Below, piece after piece: positions 44,329-55,600 of a DNA stretch of 64,000 nucleotides; position 1 is the first letter of the stretch, and every line of letters starts with the position of its first letter. The stretch is from Cephalotus follicularis (Eukaryota > Streptophyta > Magnoliopsida > Oxalidales > Cephalotaceae). The stretch lies in assembly GCA_001972305.1 (NCBI GenBank), contig BDDD01002039.1:284086-348085 (forward strand). Direction: 5' to 3'. The notes below the pieces were generated by a model. That model saw only the letters and a program-made list of their open reading frames with translations. It was not told the DNA's origin and ran no database searches. A program made the translations under genes and the position numbers.

Positions 44329-45447
44329 GTAACATCTTGTTCCCGGGTTACGAATCCAAAACATTAGTTTGAGTACAATACAATCAATAGTCGGACTTAT
44401 GTAATGTATTAAAATGCAAGATAATTAAAAACTATCATATATAACATGTATCAATGTACTGAAATGTAATAATAGCATCCTTAATAAATATTACATGTCC
44501 AAAACATTACAATACTTGATCAAGTCAATACATTAATCAATAAATGCTAGAAAGAAAAGCATTAACATGATAACAATCTTCAATGAGGACAGCTCCAGCT
44601 AATAATCCCCGCGAGCATAAGTACCCGCCGTATCACATGTACCAAAATAGATGTCCTATTCTGAGGGATGGATTAGCCAAAACGACCAAGAAGATATATC
44701 ACCATGCATAGATTATGTCATGTACAGGTATGCAATATCAATGTCTCTAATGACCGGAATTCTCATTAAGTTGTTAGAATATTATTATAGAAGATTTCTT
44801 GTTCAAATCCCATCTCGTTTTGTAATTTTTTGCATTTTCTGTGTAAAGCGTCGACTGCCTAGCTTAAACCGTCGATGGTTACCTCAACCATCGATGGATG
44901 CCTTAAAGCGTCGACCAGTGCGCCAACACGATTCCTAAATAGACAAATCAAATACTATTGGATTTTCCCTTATAATCCTTGTTTTGAAAGCACCTAACTT
45001 GTTTATTGATGCGAATGAATGATTATATAAACAAACGAGTCAAGTGTGCTTAAAACAGGCAAATTTAAACATGTCAGAGTTATTGGTGTCAACGCCATTA
45101 TAAGACGTCAACGCCAAAAGGTGTAACTATTGGAGTCAGCGCCCTTATAGCGTGTCAACGCCAAAAGAGGTGTATAAAGGTTACAGAGATTTTAGACGTT
45201 AACGCCATGCGTATAGCGTCGACGCCCAAACCAAACAGACATGCATAACAGCTAGTTTGAAGGAGATTGATCAAGTAAGGAAATTCCATTCTCTCATTCT
45301 AAAAGTTTTTCCTCTGTTTACTTCTATCATTTTATAGAAACTTCTTTTAATCATATCTTTCTTATTTCTTGATGATATTTTGAATGGTTGATTGTTTTGA
45401 AAACCTTAGGATGTATCTATAACTTTTATGTTTCGAATAGACACCAT
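44329..45447 (-). repeat. Gypsy LTR fragment, minus orientation, truncated
   Basis: The plus strand starts TGTAACATC, the reverse of a GGTGTTACA-type LTR end. The stretch 44395-44745 is similar to 61975-62300 in the same orientation (for example ATGTATCAA, AATAAATATTACA, AGTCCAA, GGATTAGCC). It has GTCGAC and GTCAACGCC motif clusters at 44846-44930 and 45080-45230. It is cut off at 45447 by the duplicated 3' part of element A. Confidence 0.55.
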
Positions 45448-46664
45448 AGGACGCTTGGATCCTTTCTCCTTCGCTGCCGTTGTAGCCTTTTTCATTTGTT
45501 TGGCCCCCTCGGCGGCGGCCTTTGCCCTCTGCCTGGCCCCCTCGGCAGCAGCTTTCTCCTTCTGCTTGGCTGCTTCTGCGGCAGCCTTCTGCTTGTTTGC
45601 TTTAGCAGAGGAAGGTTTGGTGATCTTGGTGGCGCTGAAGAGAGCATCAAATCCTCGCTGAGAAGCCACTGCTGCACAAAAAGAGATAAGGAAGTCAGTA
45701 ACATGAAATGGAGCAGGAAGACAACGGAAGAAATACGGAGACAAGAAACTGGAGGAGATGAAAGCTTTATACAGTTTTCCCCCATCTCTTTGGGCATAGA
45801 TTTGTCTAGGGACCCCCCATCCCCTGTGGTGTCCTCGATGTCTACCGAGTATGATCCTCGGATGGGAACTACACTCAGTCCAGCCTGGAGCAGACGATCC
45901 TCACTAACGGTGGAGTTTACATCCTCAGGCTCAAGGGCCAAGAGTTTATTAAGGCTGACCTTCTCTACCGAGGTCAGGCGAGACCTCCTGTTCAGAGATT
46001 TCGTGTCCAGAGAATCGCACCAGGGAGAGGGGGTGAACCCCTCGAAGTTTCTAATGAGGAAGTATCGCCTCCTCCAATTTTTGATAGATTTTGTGGGATT
46101 GGAAAGAAGTTTCTTTATGCCAGGGCGGGACTTGAAGAAATACCCACGCTTACCTGGCGAGGACGAGATGACATGGAATTCTTTAAATAATCTCACAGTT
46201 GCAGTCACCTCGGACTCTAAACATCTAACTAAGAAACCTATGATGAAACTCCAAGATTGAGGTTGGAGAAGAGAAGGGTGGAGACTAAATGTCTCCAAGA
46301 CCGAAAGAGCGAAAGAGGGCACTGGGACCCTCAACCCATGGGAGAGCGCGCCTTCAAACACAGCGAAGAAGCCTTCCCTACTCTCAGTGACCAGCCGAGG
46401 ATCCGACGGAAGACTAGACCTCAACCTAGTGGGGAAATTGTACTTGCGAGAAAGTGCAAGCACCTCATCGCGAGAAAGAGTGCTGACACCAAAGCAATCA
46501 GCAATAGGGATGTCAGCCTCAGTGACGGGAATAGTAGGGTCACCCATCGTAGCCCCCAGGCTACCCTCAGAGGGAAGGGGACTTTCGGCGGTGGGAACCA
46601 CCACAGCACGGGGTTCGACTTCTAATGGAGGAGAAGCCCTAGAAGTTTTTTTAGTTATGGCCAT
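45448..46664 (-). pseudogene. Antisense gene, second copy: exon 1 and partial exon 2
   Basis: Exon 1 (46664-45773) is open over 297 codons with the same domain blocks as 29885-29000 (RKYNFPTRLRSSLPSDP, SSPGKRGYFFKSRPGIKKLL, SIKNWRRRYFLIRNFEGFTP). The donor AACT/GTATAA and acceptor TTTGTGCAG are conserved. Exon 2 (from 45671) keeps the Lys/Ala-rich linker without the TAG found in copy 1, but its first ATG is GTG. It is cut at 45448, so exon 3 is missing. It retains its own TATA box at 46867-46873. Confidence 0.78.
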
Positions 46665-47278
46665 CTATTTGGACAAGAAAAGAGAGGAAGATATGGAAGA
46701 CCCTGGATTCAACTAAGAGCGACGAGAAACAAATAACTTACCAAAAACTTGGACGAAAGAGTTGCAGGAAGATGAAGATTGAAGGCACTGTAGATCTCAG
46801 GAGCTCGCAAGGATATTGAAAAGAACTTGGAAGGCGTAAAAGGTTGGCTCAGTAAAGTAGGGATCCTTTTATAGACCCCCAACTTGGATCCTGGCCCTCT
46901 ACCTCACCCAATATCTAACGGTTAAGAGGCGAATCGTCAAGTTATACACGGGAAACAAAGCGACAGAGGCGGGAAATGCTTGGATAGCGCCACGTGCAAA
47001 TCGTATTCAACACGCTACTTGATTGCAATGATTTGGGTTCGTGACACGAGGCCCATTAGATGGGACAGATTCAGACAAGGAGGCAGACTTCGATCCTCTA
47101 CCAAGGCATATTCAACTTTGTGCAGAGGATCGTCCAAAGCAATACATTCGATCTCGGCTCACTCGCGAATGGGAAAGCTAGCAGGGAGCTCTGCATAGGA
47201 GTTTGGCCTGAGCCACGGCTCTCAACTCTGATCCTCCTCCTCTGACCAAGGCCAGAGAAGAAGGACCAGGGGGGTATA

Positions 47279-48153
47279 TGATATGGGAAAAATTGAATTA
47301 TACCAAAAACAACACGTGTCCTCCGCAGACACAGCCAAGTGTCCAAGGGTTTCGAAGTTTGTACGGATACCAGTCAGAGGAGGCTTATTAAGTCCTGGGA
47401 GGAGAAGCAGATGGAGACATCCTCCTCGGCATAAGTGCCGAGGAACTCCTCATTAGTGGTGTTGTAGAATCCACCCTCCTCGGCATAAGTGCCGAGGACC
47501 TATTTTCCAACACTGGTGCCGAGGACCCAGCCGAAGGTCTCCCTCCTCAACTGCACTATATCAGTTACCTTCCTCGGCAGTTTGGCAGAGGACCTACTTC
47601 TTCAGGCGCCAGCCCTAAAAGAAGCCATGGAACTTGAAGAACTTAAAGAAGATAAATGACCAGAAGTCATTTTCTCCTCATCCTCGACAGGACGAGAAAA
47701 TAAAACCAGCCTACTTTCCAGGGATTTAACTTTCCCAAATATGGAAGATAAGATAAGATTAACTACCCACAAGGAAAGTAGCGACAAATCAGGTGGAGAT
47801 AAGGGAAATCCCGAGATCCTCGGCATTTCCTTAGGGGACAGCTATCACCTCCGTATTTCACGCTTAGACAGTTACAAACCAACCATATAAATACAAGAAT
47901 CAAACACATATTTCAGGTCAACCGTTTTTACTCTAAAAAGAACCTTGTTTCACTGTGCAAAGGCCTAACTTGAGAGTCGGAGTGTCCCCGGGAGAACAAC
48001 CTCCTGGACCTTCAACGTGTTTGTTCCTCTGTGCAGGGAAAGCATCAACAACCATCTACTACCTTCTCCTCGGAGCATTATAGCAGCGTTTCCTTAAACA
48101 AATCAAGCCCTTACACGTGGGGTACTGTTGAGGGAAGGAATTTTTCATCAACA
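47279..48153 (+). repeat. 3' LTR of element A (875 bp)
   Basis: It starts TGATATGGG after the tract GGGGGGTATA and ends TTTTTCATCAACA, followed by CAATA. It has a TATAAATA box at 47885-47892. It pairs with the 5' LTR at 19762. Confidence 0.92.
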
Positions 48154-48587
48154 CAATACAAGGAAGAATACAATCAAAAGGTGCTTTAGAATGTAAAAGT
48201 CACGGACCTGTGTAAAGTCTTTGATTCTGATATTTATAATAGACTGATTGTAACTGCCTTGCTTATTTTTCGGAAGTGATATGTGATCCCATAGGGAAAT
48301 GCCGAGGATCTCGGGTCATTTCCTTGATTCTCCATCTGATTTTACACCCTGCTCGCTGATATTGCGGAGGTGAATCCCTAGAATATAGGCTGATTTTGTA
48401 GCCTTATTTTGTTATGGAGGAGGAGGTCCTCTGGAAAACAATCGAGGATCTCACATGTTTCCTTACTTGGCTCTAAGGCGTGTCCTCTGACTGCTATCCA
48501 CTTGGACTTTTAATTCATTGTACACGTGGTAGTGGCCTCAACAGACCACGTGGCACAGTGAATATTGGTAGATTTTTTCCCTCATCA
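48154..48587 (-). repeat. 3' LTR of element B, proximal part
   Basis: On the minus strand it begins TGATGAGGG at 48587, just after a polypurine tract GACCAGGGGGACATA (48588-48602). It continues to the insertion point of element A. The sequence around 48180-48430 aligns with 59120-59380 of the 5' LTR. Confidence 0.85.
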
Positions 48588-49329
48588 TATGTCCCCCTGG
48601 TCCTTCTTCTTTGGCCATGACAGAGGAGGAGCAGAGCTGGGAGCTGTCACTCGGGCAGAGCTTCATTATGGAGCTGAACTTAAATTGGCAGAGGAAAAAG
48701 GCCAGATGATAGAGGCATTACTTTGTGCGATCCTTTAACAAAATTGAGCCTGCCTTATCAGAGGAAGAGAAGCATAGGCGGAGGACTCTTGCTTGGTGTG
48801 ATCATCTGGGATGTTGTCGGGCCTGTCTTAGCAAAGAAAGAGAAAATACTAAGGAAACAGTCCTGCTGTTATTTGGCCTTAGTAGGCTTAGTTTAACTTA
48901 TTTCGCTCAATGGACGTCACTTTTTGGGCCTAAATCCAACATCCATGGAAGGTGTACCAAGTATAATTTACACGTGGCATGTCCTGCGTAATTCCAGTCT
49001 ATGTCTCTTCATTTCCCGCGTCTGATTTGACGGGCTATTTTTTGACCGTTTGATCTGCAAAGATTGAGTGGCTTGGACCTGCCTGAAATCTATCCTTTGG
49101 CCTTGAAGAGGCGTTTTCTTCTCAAAGAAGACTGTTTACCTTCTTCGACTTTTGGATATCATCTTGCAACATTAAGCTCCTTTGATCTTCTGGGTTTTCA
49201 AGTCAACCTCGCTTCACATACATCTCTTCAAACTTTTTGGTGACTATCTCTTGGCTACTTGTTGCTCCAAACTGATCTATGACTTCCCTTTAGGTTTCCT
49301 TAGTTTCTTATTTTCTCTCCCTGAATTAA
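48588..49329 (+). other. Polypurine tract of B and upstream region of its antisense gene
   Basis: On the minus strand GACCAGGGGGACATA adjoins the LTR. The remaining 700 bases correspond to the promoter and leader of the plus-strand gene at 49330. No clear TATA box is left here. A small open frame at 48725-48991 has no recognisable domain. Confidence 0.6.
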
Positions 49330-50241
49330 ATGGCTAGAACCAAACGTACTCGTAGATCTCCCACTCCTGAGGATGTAGCTCCCTTGGCAATGGTGGTGTC
49401 TGTTGTTGAGCGCTCCCTTGATTCGGAGGAAAATATGGGTGCCGCGGTGGGAGACCCTGATGCTCCCACCTCCGAAGCTGGAACTCGAGCTTTGGAAGGT
49501 TACTTTGATATGAGTGCGCTCTCTCGTGAGAGAGTACTGGATCTCACCAAGAAGTAATGCTTTCCTAGGGGCATAACATTCAATCTTCCTCAAAGTCCTC
49601 AGATGGCTATGGAGAGCAGCCCCGGCCTCTTTGTGGTTTTTGAAGATGCCCTCTCGCACGGTTTGAGAGTTCTAGTGTCATCCTTCGCCATTTCGGTTTT
49701 GAGGAGTTTCTATTTACACTCCTCGCTCTTCCAACCTCAGTCCTGGATCTTTGTGATGGTTTTTTTTGGTCAAGTGCATCGAGTCAGAGGTGACTCTGTC
49801 GATGGGATTATTCAGAGAGTTCCACGTTATCTCGGCCTTGCCAGGCAAACATGGATACTTCTTCAAATCTCGCCCTGGTGCAAAGAAATTGCTGGTTAAT
49901 CCCACCAAATCCATCAAGAACTGGAGGAGGAGGTATTTTTTTGATAAAGAACCTCCCAGGGTTCACTTCCTCCCCCTGGTGTGATTCTCTGGACACACGG
50001 CCCCTTAACAAGAGGTCTCGCTTGTCAACGGAAGAGAAGATGGATCTCGACAAACTTTTGTCCTTGGAGTCCGAGGAAGTGAACTCCGTTGTGCTTGAGG
50101 ATCGTCTGCTCCATGTTGGGTTGAGCGTGATCCCTAGCTGAGTATCCCACTTGGATGATGTAGAGGACACCCCAGAAAGGGTTGACACCGAAAGAGAGAA
50201 ACTTAAGGATAGGTCCTCGCTTGATGTGCTGGGGGAAAGCT
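49330..50241 (+). pseudogene. Antisense gene of element B, exon 1
   Basis: MARTKRTRRSPTPEDVAPLA at 49330 matches the start of the element A gene. The domain blocks appear in changing frames: FEDALSHGLRVLVSSFAISV, then ISALPGKHGYFFKSRPGAKK, then SIKNWRRRYFF and PGFTSSPWCDSLDTRPLNKR. A TAA at 49555, frameshifts near 49770 and 49950, and a TGA near 50139 break it. The donor AGCT/GTATTA at 50241 is the same as in element A. The gene is antisense to the gag-pol of B. Confidence 0.8.
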
Positions 50242-50320
50242 GTATTAAGCCTTCATCTCCCCCTTTAATTTTACTTCTTCTAATTCTTGCTTTGACTCTG
50301 ACTACCTTGTTTTTTCATAG

Positions 50321-50787
50321 CAATGGAACCTCGACGTCGTGTTGCTGATATCATGAGGGTCAACAAGAAGAAGCAGCAAAGGGTGGTCACAAATAAGGAA
50401 AGAGCCGAGGTGGCCGCTGCGGCTACAGTTAAGCCCTCTGCTGCTGAAGTTGCCCAGATGAGAGCTGCTCGGGGAAAACCATGCGGGAGGTTCCTCCCCC
50501 ATCCAAAAAGCAAAAGACAAGGAGGGATGAAGGTGGCTCTAATCGGGGGGCAGATCGAGGTTGATCCTTTTGTGAGCACCGAGGACCCTATCCACCTTGG
50601 GGTTCCTCTGGATGCCGGCAAAATGGATGAGAACCTCGATGCTCTCAGTAACTCCAACTGGGATCTCAATGCTCCTGGAGCCCCTTTTGTCCTCAGCAAG
50701 TTGTGCTTTCATCCGTCAGAGCTCCAAGCCAGGAAGGGATGGAGCCATGACTTATTTTTCAACAACTACATTCGGAACCAGATTCGG
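50321..50787 (+). CDS. Antisense gene of element B, exon 2
   Basis: The acceptor TTTTTTCATAG precedes CA-ATG, giving the same phase as in element A. The exon is open over 155 codons: MEPRRRVADIMRVNKKKQQR, an Ala/Lys-rich part (AEVAAAATVKPSAAEVAQM) and the block FVLSKLCFHPSELQARKGWS, which aligns with the element A exon. It ends CGG/GTACTA in phase 0. Confidence 0.75.
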
Positions 50788-50855
50788 GTACTAGGTCCTC
50801 CTGTTTTCTCTGACATATTTTTGCTCCTCCTCTTACGTTAGATTTCTTTTGGCAG

Positions 50856-51610
50856 GGTCTGAATGATTCTCAACTCATGGTGAAAAATTTCAAAGATACC
50901 CTGAAACTCAACAACCAGCTGCGCGAGGAGGTGGCAGAACTCGCAAAAGCTGCCAGGTCGGCCAAAGCTCAGCTGGATGAGGTTCTCGATTTTCAAGAGT
51001 CCATCATAGAGGAGAGAACGCAGGCCTTGGCAAAGCTGGAAGAGGAGAAAGCAGAGAAGGAGAGGATTAAAGAGAGCCTCCTGCACACCAGCGATTTCTT
51101 AAAGAATTTTAAAGAGGAATTCGCTAAGTTTCGAGAGGAGGAGGCTTCTGGGATCCAAGAGGCAGTATATAATGCCCTGGTAGAATTCAGGACTTCAGCT
51201 GAATTCCAATCGATTGTACAGTCGGCTGTGCAAACTTCAAAGCTTCCCCCATATTCCGGGAGATACTTTTCAAAGAATTCGCAGAGTACTTTCGCCAGGG
51301 ATTTTATTTTTGCCGGAACTGGATCTCTTCTGTCCATCCAGAGATTCCTCTGGATCGTTTCGTATGCTGCTCCACTGCTGACAAATTTAACTTCTATCAT
51401 GAGGGCATTGATGAAGCGGAAGAGAAAGCTGCTGATGCTTTAGAAGAGGAGGAACGTCTCACCAGAGAGGCTGAGGAAACCTAAAGGGTTAAGGACTCGG
51501 GGGTGGTTGTCACGCATAGTGGCTTGGATGATGCTCCTCAACCTCCTCCTTCCATCCCTTTCTCTGCACCTTTGCCCGAGGATGAGCAGAGCCCCTCCTC
51601 TGATGCTTAG
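50856..51610 (+). pseudogene. Antisense gene of element B, exon 3 (coiled coil)
   Basis: The acceptor TTTTGGCAG is followed by G-L-N-D-S in phase 0. A coiled coil (KLNNQLREEVAELAKAARSA, ERTQALAKLEEEKAEKERIK) and the segment EFRTSAEFQSIVQSAV follow the element A order. A frameshift near 51240 moves the conserved FCRNWISSVHPEIPLDRF part to another frame, which ends DEQSPSSDA with TAG at 51608. AATAAA lies at about 51679, 70 bases downstream. Confidence 0.75.
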
Positions 51611-52681
51611 TTTTTGTAGACTTGTTTTTTCTTTCTTGTAATTTAACTTTTGTATCTTGTACTCTTTTACCGGGCATCAATAAAGAAAAGATTTTATCAT
51701 TACTGTGTTTTTGCTTCGAATGCTCGGGTTATATCTAACACTCACAATTCTCTTAGGATAATTGAAGGTAAGTAATAGAACTTATGCTTCATTTGAGCAT
51801 CGACGTTCCCCCTTAGGAACTTTATAACTTAGTCTAATTTATAGACTTTACATCGTGGCCTTACAATTTGAAGACATAATTACCCAAGATTTCTAGTTTT
51901 CTTAGGATACCTTATTTCAAAGGGGCTTAGGCAATAACACTTAGTCTTGGCGAATTCCTGTGTGTTCACAGACCAAGTCTTAAGTCTGGTCGGACAAGTT
52001 CTTATGGGAATGTCGAGCATGATCTCGTCCAGTCTGTTATATTCTAGACTAGGTCGTCTGAGCTTGCAGTCCTCATAGGGACACTTATTTCAAAGTGTTC
52101 AGTCCAACGAACTTGATCGTTGCGAGTTCTTATGGTTTCGCCTCTCAAGATACGATGTTGGTTTGGTCAGACAAATTCTTATGGAATTGTCGGCCTGTGT
52201 TTGCTCCTTTGGGAGTCTTTTTAAGTTTGTCCCCTTAGAGGTCTTTTTAGGTTTGCCCCTTTAGGGGTCTTTTGTTTATATACTCTTAGGTGCTTCTCGG
52301 GTGGGACTCTTTAGCGCTCATCGGAAGGAGTCTTTAGTGCTCCTCAGAAGGAGTCTTTAGCGCTCCTCAGAAGGAGTCTTTGTTACTCATCAGAATGCGT
52401 CTTTATTGACCCCTGACTTTACTCTCGTAGGAGTTTTATGTCTTCGTGAGACTTTGAGAGCTCGTGTCCTGTATCAGGGCTTCCTCTAATTGCTCCATTG
52501 GGAGCATGGTCTGACATGCTTGTATCAAAGCTTCTTGAGGGAGTTGTTTGGTGGCTGTTAAGAGGTTTAAGGACATGAACATTGGTTCTCTGGTCCCTTG
52601 CAAACTTGGAATTATGATCTTGACAAGCACTTTTTGAGAAAAAAAATTCAACTTATTGACATTCTTGAATTTTGTACAACT
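51611..52681 (-). other. Spacer between antisense gene and pol of element B
   Basis: Non-coding on both strands. A 24-base unit (CTCAGAAGGAGTCTTTAGCG) is repeated about four times at 52320-52400. The remaining sequence has degenerate repeats such as TCGGACAAGTTCTTATGG near 51990 and 52165, and it corresponds to the CCGAG-repeat spacer of element A. Confidence 0.65.
52320..52400 (+). repeat. 24-bp tandem repeat in the element B spacer
   Basis: CGCTCCTCAGAAGGAGTCTT-like units run head to tail. CAGAAGGAG/CTC pairs also make each unit partly self-complementary. Confidence 0.75.
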
Positions 52682-55600
52682 TACAAAGAATCATTGGTAG
52701 TACTTCCTTAGATGCTCGACATTCCAAGCTCTAGGAATCTCCCTGCCCTTCAGAGTTTCAAGTTTGAATGTTCCTGGGCGGAACACTCTCTTCACCTTAT
52801 AGGGTACTTCCTAGTTCGGAGCTAATTTTCCTCTGGTACCGGTAGGATCTGCAATGGCCGAGTTGCGTAGGACTAGATCTCCTTCCCTTAGTGGTCAGGG
52901 GTTTACCCTTTTGTTGTAGTAACGGCTCACCCTTTGTTGGTAGGCTGCAACTTTGATAGCGGCCTTATCTCTGAGCTCTTCCATTAAATCAAGGAGGTTT
53001 CTCAATCCTTCTTCATTATTTTCTTCATTGAAATGCACAATCATTGGTGACTGTACACCAATCTCCACCGGTATCATAGTTTCGGCTCCAAAACAAAGGC
53101 TGTATGGGGACTCACTAGTTGTGGTCCGAGGAGTGGTTCTGTAAGCCCATAGTACACTTGGCAGCTCCTCTGTCCATCTTCCTTTACTATCCTCAAGGCG
53201 CTTCTTCAAACCCGAGATGATTTCTCTGTTAATCACCTCAGCTTGACCATTACTCCATGGGTAGGCTACTGAGGCAAGCCTGTGCTCTATTCTCAACTCT
53301 TTGCAAAAATCACGGAATGCTTGATAATCAAACTCTTTACTGTTATCTGAGACTATTTTTCTCAAGACTCCGAATCTACAGATGATTGATTTTCATACAA
53401 AGCTCTCCGTGTTCTTCTCTGTGATCATGACTAGAGGTTCTACTTCTACGCATTTGGTGAAGTAGTCCATTGCCACAATGAGAAACTTCCTCTGCCCTGT
53501 TGCTACTGGAAATGGTTCGATGAAGTCCATTCCACACTAGGCTTGCAAGTGGGTCGGTTAAAACCGTGAATCTGCCTGTCTGGGCCTTGAACGGGCCCAG
53601 ACCGTGCGCCACGTTGTAGGCCCGTGGTTAAACTGGCCCTTGAATGCAGCTTGGGCTGATTCAGAGTGTTAGGAACCATTGAATCGGCCCAGACCGGACA
53701 GTGAACCGGATATTGGCGTCAACGCCTAGGCTATTGGAGTCAATGTTCAGGGCTAGAACATGAATTCTAAGATTCAGGATGATCATCGTCAACGACTACA
53801 CTAATTGGAGTCAACGCGCTGAAAATTATATTATTGGTGTCATGCTAATATGAAGACGTCAACGCCAAAAGATGCAAAAATCAGATAGTGACTTACTACT
53901 TTAATGCACAAGGCAAATGGAGTCAACACAAATGACATTAGCGTTAATGCTATTCGTAGGCGTCACCGTGAATATGAACTGAACCGGCCGGGACCGACCC
54001 TGACTGGCCTGCCTCGCTTATGGTTAAGGTTCACGGGCATGTTCGGTTCTCACTTTTTAGCTTCATGAACCGGACCGGCCCGAACCGTGAGAAAAGCGAG
54101 CCGGTTCACGAACCGGGCAGCCTTCCTTCGGTCCCAAACAGTCCTGGCCACAGTCCGGACCGACCCGGACCACTTGCATCTATATTCCCCACTGTGCAAA
54201 GGTCCAAGGAGCCGTGATAGACGTCAAAGGCTGTGAAGGTCTTCTACTTATGTTAGCGTTCCTCTGACACTTATCACACCTCCTTACTAGGTCTATGGCA
54301 TCTTGGTGTATGATCGGCCAAAAATAGCCCTGCCTCAACAATTTGTTGGACAAGGTTCTGCCCCCCGTGTGATTGCCACGAACTCCTTCATGGACTTCCC
54401 TTAGAGCATAGCCGGACTCTAAGGGAGTCAAGCATCTCATCCAAGGAAAAGAAAAAGACATTTTGTTGAGGATCCCATCTTGGAGTTGGTATATGTTATA
54501 TCTTTACACAACTTTCCTCGCCTCTGAAAGGTCCTCGACCAAAATTCCATTCCTCAGCCAATTGATAAATGGAGTCATCCAGTTTTGCTCCTGTGGTGCA
54601 TCTATGTCCATCACGTCTACTTCCGAGATGGTGGGCCTATCCAGATAGTCCATCAGAACGGTTTGATTTTTCTGTAACTGCTCTGCTGTAGCTAATTTGG
54701 AGAACTGGTCTGCTTGGACGTTCTCTGCTCTTGGCACCTTCAAGACTTTTAACATTTGGAAAGCCGACTTCAAACTCTGAAGATGTGATAGGTACTTAGC
54801 TATGGAATCTTCTCTGGCTTCATACTTCCCACTTACCAGACCAACCACCAACTGAGAATCACTAGAGGCTTTTATTTTTTGAACCTCCAAATGCTTTGCA
54901 ATTGTCAGTCCGGCAATCAGAGCATGCCACTCGGCTTCATTGTTTGTGGCCTTGAATCCGAATCTCAGAGCATACTCCAAGGTCCACTCATATGGACTAG
55001 TTAACATCAAACCTGCTCCACTACCGGAGATGCAGGATGAGCCATCCACGGATAACTTTCACAACCCCTTCTCTTCTTCAGAGGTGTCTTCTTCCATGCA
55101 CTCCGTAAGTGTATGGTCTCCTACAAAGTCGGCCAAGACCTGAGACTTTATTGCTGGTTTGGCCTCAAATTTTATGTCATACTCTCCCAACTCTACCGAC
55201 CACTTGATCAGTCCGCCCTTTGGTAAGACCTGCCTTAGCGGTTGGTCGGTCAAGACCTTGATGGTATGGGTTTGAAAGTATGGCCTCCATTTTTCTGGCA
55301 GCTATTATCAGAGCATAAGCAAATTTTTCTACCTATGGATATCCCCTCTCAGCGTCGTTCAAGGCCTTGCTGACATAATATACCGCCCTCTGGACCTTCT
55401 CCTCTTCTCTAACGAGCACTGCACTCACTGCACCTGATGTTGCCGCAAGGTACAAATATAAATCTTCCATATCCTTAGGTTTTGATATCAGAGGAGGGGA
55501 AGCTAGGTATTCTTTCAACTTGTCGAAGGCGGCTTGACATTCATCCGACTAAGAAAATCCCTTGGGACCCCTCAGTACTTTGAAAAAATGGAGACACTTC

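Larger units (their letters stand above)
19762..48153 (+). mobile_element. Tat-clade gypsy element A, interrupted by 14 kb of foreign DNA
   Basis: The ends are defined by LTRs 19762-20637 and 47279-48153 and by the duplication CAATA (19757-19761, 48154-48158) inside the LTR of element B. The internal region has gag, protease, RT, two RNase H domains, integrase, a spacer and an antisense three-exon gene. A third LTR copy (30501-31371) and a 2.7-kb repeat of the 3' region show that the block 28675-45447 was added after insertion. Without that block the element would be about 11.6 kb, a normal size for the clade. Confidence 0.87.
45448..48153 (+). repeat. Second copy of the element A 3' region (2.7 kb)
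   Basis: It aligns collinearly with 28675-31371 from AGGACGCTTGGATCC to the LTR end. Scattered substitutions and a few small indels (such as an extra six bases in the antisense exon) show that the duplication is not recent. It ends with the complete LTR end CATCAACA and the CAATA target copy, so it is the original terminus of element A. Confidence 0.88.
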
